From Dugong dugon (Eukaryota > Chordata > Mammalia > Sirenia > Dugongidae), in the NCBI GenBank assembly GCA_030035585.1, contig CM057481.1, positions 62,753,128 through 62,817,127 on the forward strand: 64,000 bases of DNA. The letters run 5' to 3'. Both the position numbers and the translations under genes were made by a program. Positions 57,501 to 64,000 of this stretch are shown in pieces (position 1 is the first letter of the stretch; every line of letters starts with the position of its first letter). The notes beneath the pieces are model-generated. The model was not told where the DNA came from. It ran no database searches and saw nothing but the letters and a program-made list of their open reading frames with translations.

Positions 57501-58342
57501 AGAATACAAAACATGCTAACAATGCACAAACACCAGAAGAGAAACTAGATAACTGGGAGCTCCTAAAAATCAAACGCTTATGCTCATCAAAAGACTTCAC
57601 CAAAAGAGTCAAAAGACAACCTACAGACTGGAAAAATTTTTTAGCTATGACAAATCCAAATCAGCATCTAATTTCTAAAATCTACAAGATACTGAAAAAC
57701 CTCAACAACAAAAAATACAGATAACTCAATTGAAAAATGAGCAAAGAGTATGAACAATCACTTCACCAGAAGACAATCAGGCAGCTAACAGACCCATGAG
57801 GAAATGCTCACAATCATTAGCCATTAGAGAAATGCAATCAAAACTACAATGAGATACCATTTCACCCCAACAAGGCTAGCTTTAATCCAAAAAACACAAA
57901 ATAATAAATGTGGGAGAGGCTGTGGAGAGACTAGAACACTTATACACTGCTTGTTGGAATGTAAAATGGTACAACCACTTTGGAAATCAATTTGGCCCTT
58001 CCTTAAAAAGCTAGAAATATAAGTACCATTCAATCCAGCAACCCCACTCCTTGGAATATATCCTAGAGAAATAAGAGCTGTCACACAAATAGATACATGC
58101 ACAGCTATGTTCATTGCAGCACTGTTCATGATAGCAAAAAGATGGAAGCAATCTAGGGGCCCATCAACGGACGAATGGATAAACAAATTATGGTATATTC
58201 ACACAATGGAATAGTACACAATGGTAAAGAACAATGATGAATCCATGAATCATCCTGTAAGCAGAAGAATCTAGAAGGTATTATGATGGGTGAATTTAGT
58301 CAGTCACAAAAGGACAAATATTGTATAAGACCACTATTTTAA
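54514..58342 (+). pseudogene. L1-2 ORF2 (endonuclease/reverse transcriptase), broken
   Basis: Begins ATGACTGCACTAAACTCATA and ends with the TAA at 58340-58342. Endonuclease domain about 54514-55240; the GDFN motif reads GVFN (GTC at 54938-54940), replacing a catalytic Asp with Val. The reverse transcriptase box FADD is intact at 56619-56630. The longest clean piece is 56631-57422 (263 codons), covering RT thumb and downstream region ([20 protein letters not shown]). An in-frame ACA expansion at 55898-55923 inserts a threonine run before [12 protein letters not shown]. An A14 run at 56179-56192 causes a frameshift. Breaks also lie near 56048 and 57422. Span is normal for ORF2, but no product is possible. 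Confidence 0.9.
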
Positions 58343-59013
58343 GAACTCAAGAAAATGTTTAAAAACAGAATAAAACATTCTTTGATGGTTACAAGGATGA
58401 GGAGGGAGGGAGAGGGGTATTCACTAACTAGATAGTGGACTAGAATTATCTTAGGTGAAGGGAAAGTCAGCACACAATATAGGGGAAGTCAGCACAACTA
58501 GACTAAACCAAAGCTAAGAAGTTTCCTGAGTACAATCAAACACTTTAAGGTACAGAGTAGCAGGGGCAGAGGTCTGGGGACCATGGTTTCAGGGGATATC
58601 TAGGTCAATTAGCATAACAAAGTTTATTAAGAAAATATTCTGCATCCCACTTTGGTGAGTGGTGTCTGGGGCCTTAAAAGCTAGTGAGCAGCCATCTAAG
58701 ATGCATCAATTGGTCCCAACCCACCTGGAGCAAAGAAGAATTAAGAACACCAAATACACAAGGAAAATATTAGCCCAAGAGACAGGAAGGGCCACATAAA
58801 CCAGAGACTCCATCAGCTTGAGACCAGAGGAACAAGATGGTACCTGGCTACCACCAATGCCTGCCCTGACAGAGAACACAACAGAGAGTCCCTGATGGGG
58901 CATGATAAAAGTGGGGTGCAGAACACAAATTCTAGTAAGAGGACCAGACTTAATGGTTTGAGACTGGAGGGACCCTGAAAGACATGGCCCCCGGACTCTC
59001 TGTTAGCCCATTA
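58343..59013 (+). other. L1-2 3' UTR, truncated
   Basis: Aligns with 16705-17350 of L1-1 (shared GGTCTGGGGACCATGGTTTC, GTGGTGTCTGGGGCCTTAAA, GATGGTACCTGGCTACCACC). It includes the G-rich GATGAGGAGGGAGGGAGAGG. Similarity stops near CCCGGACTCTCTGTTAGCCC, after which unrelated DNA follows with no poly(A). Confidence 0.75.
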
Positions 59014-60637
59014 AGGATTTTAAAAGCAGTCTGGACTGGGAACAACACAGCTCATGAGGATGAAACCATGAATCCAAATCCCAATAATTACACAAATCCT
59101 TTTATAGAGTTTAGACAAAGAACAGGGCTTGTACTGTTTTTATTGGTGGTTGATGAAGTACAGGGACTTAGAATGAGTCACAGGATGATATATCATAAAA
59201 CTTTGTGTTTAATGAGAAATACCTCTAATGGAAGTTAGGGACTAGATCTATGATGGACATTTGGCACCAGAATTATTCTTCTCAGAATTGTTTGCCTAAC
59301 TGAAATCTGTTTTCTGGGCCCTCTGTGCACCTATGTCAATATTCTCTTTTCAGAGTGCATAGCTTTTATATCTCGACCTTGGCCCATAGAAAACATTCTC
59401 CTGTGATTCCATGGTAGCTAAGCAATTAAAAGAGTTTAATGATAGGGCTTGTGAGTACTCTGGATCAATTCAGTTAATTAAATAGGGAACCCTGGGCAGG
59501 CAGGTAAAAAGACCAGTTTAATTCAGCAAAAACTGAGTTTAATTCAAGCATCTAGTCCTGGTCAAAAATATTTTATGAATTTCTCCTTTACAATTCCCCC
59601 TTTTTGATCAGGGATTTTATCACACATCCTCTGATCAATTAAAGTAGTTCTTCTGCATGAACTTGGTTTCAAATAGCTGTTGGTAATGCTGCATGAATCA
59701 GCAAACATTTAAGACTCTAGACACAATGTAGCTGGATACCACTAAGTGTTTTTTCCTTGCCATAGGGGAGTTTTTGTCTTCAGGGTGAGCTGGTCTCATG
59801 TCTCACACAAAGTAGTAACTCATCTTCTGCAAGGTGTTTTTGTTGTTTGGTAGTTTGGGTTTTCTTCACCATGCTATAATAGTCATTTTTGAGATGAAAT
59901 GGGAGGGAAGCTTGTTTTGAAAACCTCGACCATTTTAAATGAGAAACTAACCCTGTGCTCTTCCAGTTTGTGAGGAATGCTAATAGTCTCTGCATACATT
60001 AGTTTATGTATGCTAATGTATACAGAGACTATTAGCATAGTCTCTCTGTTGCTTCTCTGGGTCAAGGCATTGGTCGTTATTTTCATACAAGAAGATTTTA
60101 TACTTTTCCTGATTTGACAACATATTCCTTATAATTTATAACATATTAAGTATAGTCTTTTTTGCGTTTTTCATTTTCTAAAACAAAAAAAATCTTTTGC
60201 AGTTTTCTATAAAGTTTAAAAGTGCTCAGGAGTTTAATACAGATTACTGAGAAACAAAACTCAAATAATTTTAAATCAAATGTTTTAAAGGTGAAAACTT
60301 CAGTTTCTTTTAAAACTATAAGACTTTGGTTTGACCTAGGAAACTTATTCAAACAAAAGGCTGAAACTTTGTCTTTGAGGTAGATTACACAGAAAATAAA
60401 TGAACTATTTTATTTAGAAATCAAAGAAAACATCTTAGCAGTGAGAAATCTAATTCTTTGTTTTATATGCTATTTTACATTGAAAGTTTTCAAAAATTGC
60501 TATGAATTAACTCATCAAACATTTGATTGCAATAAACAAGAACTCTGAGTATATTAAATACGATCGTTAATAAACTTGCATATTTCTTGTTTTTGCTATA
60601 TATTTTTATAGTATATTTCTTTAAGTGGCATTTATTG
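59014..60637. other. No gene recognised; AT-rich DNA with one strong hairpin
   Basis: No named repeat. The part about 59250-59650 has some LTR/ERV-like wording (ACAATTCCCCCTTTTTGATC) but too little to support a call. Short frames are taken as chance. The hairpin at 59977-60038 is listed separately. Confidence 0.45.
59977..60038. other. 26-bp inverted repeat with 10-bp loop
   Basis: Left arm 59977-60002 (ATGCTAATAGTCTCTG... ending CATTAG) and right arm 60013-60038 (CTAATGTATACAGAGACT... ending GCAT) are reverse complements at 25 of 26 positions. The loop is TTTATGTATG. An RNA copy of either strand would form a stable stem-loop of pre-miRNA size. It could instead be a small palindromic transposon remnant. 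No flanking duplication was found. Confidence 0.85.
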
Positions 60638-60800
60638 TTTATTGTTGTTGTTAGGTGCCGTCCAGTCGGTTCCTACTCATAGCAACCCTATGTCCATCAG
60701 AATGAAACACTGCCCGGTCCTGCTCCATCTTCAAAATCCATGCTGTTTGAGCCCATTGTTGCAGCCACTGTGTCAGTCCATCTTGTTGAGGGTCTTTATG
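60638..60800 (-). mobile_element. RTE/BovB LINE 3' end, antisense
   Basis: Opens with the reversed tail TTATTGTTGTTGTTAGGTGC, then GGTTCCTACTCATAGCAACC, ACTGCCCGGTCCTGCTCCAT and CCATTGTTGCAGCCACTGTG, ending near GTTGAGGGTCTTT. Severely 5'-truncated. It sits against the ERV-L remnant. Both frames read here are artefacts. Confidence 0.8.
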
Positions 60801-62921
60801 GCTCTGCCCTCTCCCAGTATGCATATATGGTCCCATGGGGAGTTCCTTAAGTTGACTGAGGAAGAGAAAACCTGTGCCTGGTTTACAGATGGTTCTGCAC
60901 GATATGCAGGCACCACTCAGAAATGAACAGTGACACCACTAAAACCCATTTCTGGGAACTCCTTAAAGGACAGTGGTTAAGGGAAAACCCCCCAGTGGGC
61001 AGAACTTTGAGCAGTTGACCTAGCTGTTCACTTTATTGGAAGGAGAAATGGTCAGATGTGTGATTGTATTACCCATTCATGGGATATGGCTGATGGTTTG
61101 GCTATATGATCAGGCATTTGGAAGGAACATGTTAGGAAAATTGGACACAAGGAGGTATGGGGAAGAGGCATGTAGATAAACCTCTCTGAATGGGCCAAAG
61201 AAATGAAGATATTTGTGTCTCATATGAATGCTCACCAAAGGGTGACCTCAACTGTGGAGGATTTTAATAACCAAGTGGATTGTTCAATGGGCAGGTAATA
61301 TGACAGGAATGGAGACCACAGACATTTAGGCCACCTCCTCATGAAATTTACCTGTGCCATCATGTCCTACTCAGGCCTGATCTCATATATACCTCTTCCA
61401 TTTAATGATGGAGTGCTGCTGTACATGTCCATGTTCAGTGGAAACCATTTATCCTCTTTCCCCAGCCACTCCCATCATTGCCCAATGGGCTCATGAACAA
61501 AGTGGCCATGGTGGCAGGGATGGAGGTTATGCATGGGCTCAGCAAGGTAGACTTCCACTCACAAAGGCAGACTTGGTTAAGGCCATGTTGAGTGCCCAAT
61601 CTGCCAGCAGCAGAGACCAACACTGAGTCCCCGATAGACACCATTCCTCAAGGTGATCAGCCAGCAATCTGGTGGCAGGTTGATTACACTGGGCCACTTC
61701 CAATCATAGAAAGGGCAGCATTTTGTTCTTACTGGAATAGACATGTACTCTGGATACGGATTTGCCTTCCCTGCACGCAATATTTCTGCCAATACTACCA
61801 TCCATGGACTTACCATCATGGTATCCCACACAGCATCACCTCTGATCAAGGGGCTCACTTCACAGCAAATGAAGTGCCGCAATGGGCCCATGCTCATGGA
61901 ATTCACTAGTCTTACCTTGTTCCCCATCGTCCTGAAGCAGCTGGCTCAACAGAATGATGGAATGTCCTTCTAAAGACACAATTATGATGCCAGCTAGGTG
62001 GCAAACCTTGCATGTTTAGGGCAATGTTCTCCAGGAGGTTGAATATGCTCTAAACTAGTGTCCAATATATGGTGCTGTTTCTCCCATAGTCAGGATACAT
62101 GAGTTTAGGAATCAAAGGGTGGAAATGGGAATGGCACCACTCACAATTACCCCTAGTGATCCACTTCCAAAATTTTTGCTTCCTGTTCCTGAGGCCCTAA
62201 GATCTGTGGGTCAAGAGGTCTTAGTTCCAAAGGGAGGAATGTTCCCACTAGCAGACACAACATTGATTCCACTGAACTGGAAGTTAAGAAGAATGTCACC
62301 TAGCCATTTTGGGCTCTTCATGACTCTTTATCAACAAGCATAGAAGGCAATTACTGTGTTAGCTGGTGTGATTAATCCTGATTACCAAGGGGAAATTGGA
62401 TTGATATTACATAATGTAGGTAAAGAAGGGTATGTCTGGAATACAGGAGATGTCTCAGGACGTCTCTTAGAACTACCATGCCCTATGATTAAATTCCGTG
62501 GAAAACTACAGCAACCCAATTCCAATATGACTACTACTGGTCCATACCCTTCAGGAATGAAGATTTGGGCCACCTCACCAGTCAAAGAACCATGGCCAGC
62601 TGAGGTGCCTGCCAAGCTAAAGGGAATACAGAATGGGTGGTGGAAGAAGGTAGTTTTAAATACCGGTTACAACCATGTGACCAGTTGCAGAAACAAGGAC
62701 TGTAATTATTATATATATCCCTTCCTTGTACGTGTGCATCAGATGTTTTTGTTTTCTTCACTTACAAAAAGTACGATGTAAATGGGGCTAGTGTGTTTTT
62801 GGTTGTATGCGTGTTAGTTGTATCATGTTAGGTGCAAGTATGACTTTGTAATTGTCTTTATTTTTAGATTGTGTACAGTTTAAGGAAATGTGTACAGGTG
62901 CCAAGTTGACAAAAGGTGGAC
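60801..62921 (+). pseudogene. ERV-L pol remnant: RNase H, integrase, dUTPase-like
   Basis: Three domains of an ERV-L (class III) pol appear in the expected order, all broken. RNase H: the motif TDGSA is visible near 60886. Integrase: about 61405-62000, with a frame at 61592-61909 holding QVDYTGPLP (first catalytic Asp) and ITSDQGAHFT (second Asp). dUTPase-like: 62119-62781, with VLAGVINPDYQGEIGL near 62356, where Asn stands at a position usually Asp. dUTPase after integrase is an ERV-L trait. Stops and frameshifts separate all parts, reverse transcriptase and gag are missing to the left, and no env is seen. No functional protein can come from it. Confidence 0.8.
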
Positions 62922-63603
62922 TGATGGTTAAGGTTGTGTGTAACCTTGGTGGGGCCATGAGTCTTTTCTCAGTGGTTTGGCAGTTATGTAATGATGTGGT
63001 TGGCAGTTATGTAATAATGTAATATGGCAGTTATATAATAGTGTAGTTATCCTCTATTTTGTGATATAATGTAATCACCTCCAGGAGGTGATCTGATGTG
63101 GCCAGCCAATCAGTTGTAAGAGGGGTTTCCTAGGGGCTATGGCCAGCATCCAATATATATGGACATTCTGGCAAAGCTCGTTGGCTTTTGCTTCCTCTGT
63201 ATCCTGCATCCATCTCATCACTATCTGACCTCTGGTTCTTGTCACTAGAGCCAGTGGCCTGCTGTATTGCCTGCTTATCTTGGAATTCATCATCCTCCAC
63301 AGGCTGTGAGGAAATAGCCTGTCATCTTACTTGTCGATCTTGGATTTGTCAGCCTCTCCAGCCCATGACAGAACTACCTGCTTCTGACTTGCTCATCTTG
63401 GGTTCATCAGCCCTTGCAGCTCTGTGAGTCAGAAGAAGCCCCAAGCTTAATGCCTGACCCACAAACTTGGGACTTGCTAGCCTCTACAACTGCTTGAGCC
63501 ATTTCCTTGAGATAAATCTCTCTCTCTGTCTCTCTCTCTGTCTATATATATATGTATATACGCTTCACTGAATTTGCTTCTCTAGAGAACACTGCCTAAG
63601 ACA
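62922..63603 (+). mobile_element. ERV-L 3' LTR with internal tandem repeats
   Basis: The LTR follows a purine-rich AAAAGGTGGAC (62911-62921, likely polypurine tract) and runs from TGATGGTTAAGGTTGTGTGT to GAACACTGCCTAAGACA, about 680 bp. Two internal repeat groups: three ~23-bp units of GGCAGTTATGTAAT type (62979-63050) and about four ~60-bp units sharing ATCTTGG...TCATCA wording (63265-63500). TATA-like CAATATATATGG lies at 63150. A TCTCTC/TATATA microsatellite (63517-63560) precedes the end. The matching 5' LTR is not in the window. Frames at 63075-63293 and 63188-63427 are repeat artefacts. Confidence 0.7.
63517..63560. repeat. TC/TA microsatellite inside the LTR
   Basis: TCTCTCTCTC, GTCTCTCTCTCT, then TATATATATATGTATATA. 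Confidence 0.9.
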
Positions 63604-63790
63604 GCTACTAACAGAAAGATTGGAGGGTTGAATCCACCCAGCAGTGCCATGGAAGAAAGACCCGGTGATCTGTTTCCATAAGATCACAGCCATGAAAACC
63701 CTGTGGAGCATAGTTCTATGCTGAAGCACATGAGTTTGCCATGAGTCAGAATCTTCTCAACAGCAATAAGTTTTATTTTTGTTGGTTTAA
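63604..63790 (+). repeat. AfroSINE, second-type body, 5'-truncated
   Basis: Begins inside the tRNA-like head (GCTACTAACAGAAAGATTGG), middle GAAGAAAGACCCGGTGATCT, tail GAGTTTGCCATGAGTCAGAA, and a TTTTATTTTTGTTGGTTT end. It abuts the end of the ERV-L LTR exactly. Confidence 0.85.
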
Positions 63791-64000
63791 CTTCAATATA
63801 TTAAATATTAATTTTATTAACCAAAGTAAATTTCTGAATAAATTTTAGATGTACAAAACCACCATCAAGGACTTTTTTTAATGGTAACTCCCCTCCCCCT
63901 CCTCCTCCTTATATTATATTCCACTAATATCTATCCACCCTTTTGACAATCTGAGAGGAATAGAGTAGGATATGGGCTAATGTCAAGAGCAGCAATTTTT
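63791..64000. other. No gene recognised; AT-rich end of window
   Basis: Unremarkable AT-rich DNA with a C/T-rich CTCCCCTCCCCCTCCTCCTCC tract near 63888-63908 (polypyrimidine). The wording around 63830-63960 could be part of an old L1 tail, not supported. Confidence 0.4.

Larger units (their letters stand above)
51684..59013 (+). mobile_element. L1-2: long LINE-1 lacking its 3' terminus, inactive
   Basis: L1 with 5' UTR (51684-53055), ORF1 (53056-54153), spacer (54154-54513), ORF2 (54514-58342) and part of the 3' UTR (to about 59013). It lies in the same orientation as L1-1 and aligns with it from ORF1 onward. The 5' end TTGGAGGCGGGACCAAGATG carries a CAAGATGG YY1-type motif at the position seen in other mammalian L1s, so the 5' end is likely complete. 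The poly(A) and last ~450 bp of the 3' UTR, as judged from L1-1, are absent, and no target duplication is visible. It was probably lost in a later deletion. More stops than L1-1, so probably older. Confidence 0.88.

Noticed and set aside
63265-63500. Spaced repeats resembling an array of direct repeats
   Set aside because: Units are contiguous and degenerate, and lie inside an LTR; tandem duplication explains them.

Overview
This window reads as mammalian nuclear DNA, most likely from an afrotherian (elephant, manatee or hyrax lineage). The main evidence is at least a dozen copies of a tRNA-headed SINE whose 3' tail matches the 3' end of an RTE/BovB-type LINE (the shared core is like GTCACTATGAGTCAGAA ... 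CTCGATGGCA ... ACAACAACAA). That SINE/LINE pairing is the AfroSINE/RTE signature. The sequence is AT-rich and CpG-poor. I found no intact host protein-coding gene, rRNA gene, functional tRNA gene or CRISPR array. The longest open frames all belong to decayed retroelements, so this looks like a gene desert or a large intron.

Layout. 1-10.0 kb: unique DNA with an old L1 tail, one AfroSINE, one RTE 3' end, MIR fragments and copy A of an unassigned duplicated block (7.3-8.1 kb). 10.0-20.0 kb: a nest in which a near full-length L1 (here L1-1, 10268-17934) sits inside an older antisense L1; an 8-bp target duplication and the matching host sequence on both sides define the insertion. AfroSINEs and a hAT element with 8-bp duplications sit in the same host L1. 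20-31 kb: MIR, a MaLR-type LTR, an antisense ERVL/MaLR internal remnant and copy B of the duplicated block (27.9-28.7 kb). 31-34.6 kb: RTE/BovB reverse-transcriptase fragment, a poly(A)-bearing retrocopy on the minus strand, an RTE 3' end with an 11-bp target duplication, and a tRNA-Gly-headed SINE. 34.6-46.8 kb: unique DNA with a candidate conserved element, a TG/CA microsatellite, three LTRs of one family and the longest RTE/BovB copy. 46.8-51.7 kb: antisense L1 tails, MIRs and AfroSINEs. 51.7-59.0 kb: a second long L1 (L1-2) with 5' UTR, ORF1 and ORF2 but no poly(A) end. 59.0-63.6 kb: unique DNA with a strong hairpin, then an ERV-L remnant (RNase H, integrase, dUTPase-like) ending in an LTR with internal tandem repeats.

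How the parts relate. The L1s would have supplied the machinery for the poly(A) retrocopy, and the RTE/BovB element for the AfroSINEs that share its tail. Every autonomous element here is dead: stops, frameshifts, deletions, or changed catalytic residues (endonuclease GDFN motif in both L1s; YADD read as YAND in one RTE copy). The most interesting observations are a lysine-rich small frame between ORF1 and ORF2 of both L1s that overlaps the ORF2 start as ATGA, the unassigned duplicated block, and the 26-bp hairpin. Family names rest on pattern recognition without a database search. Boundaries are approximate unless a target duplication is described.
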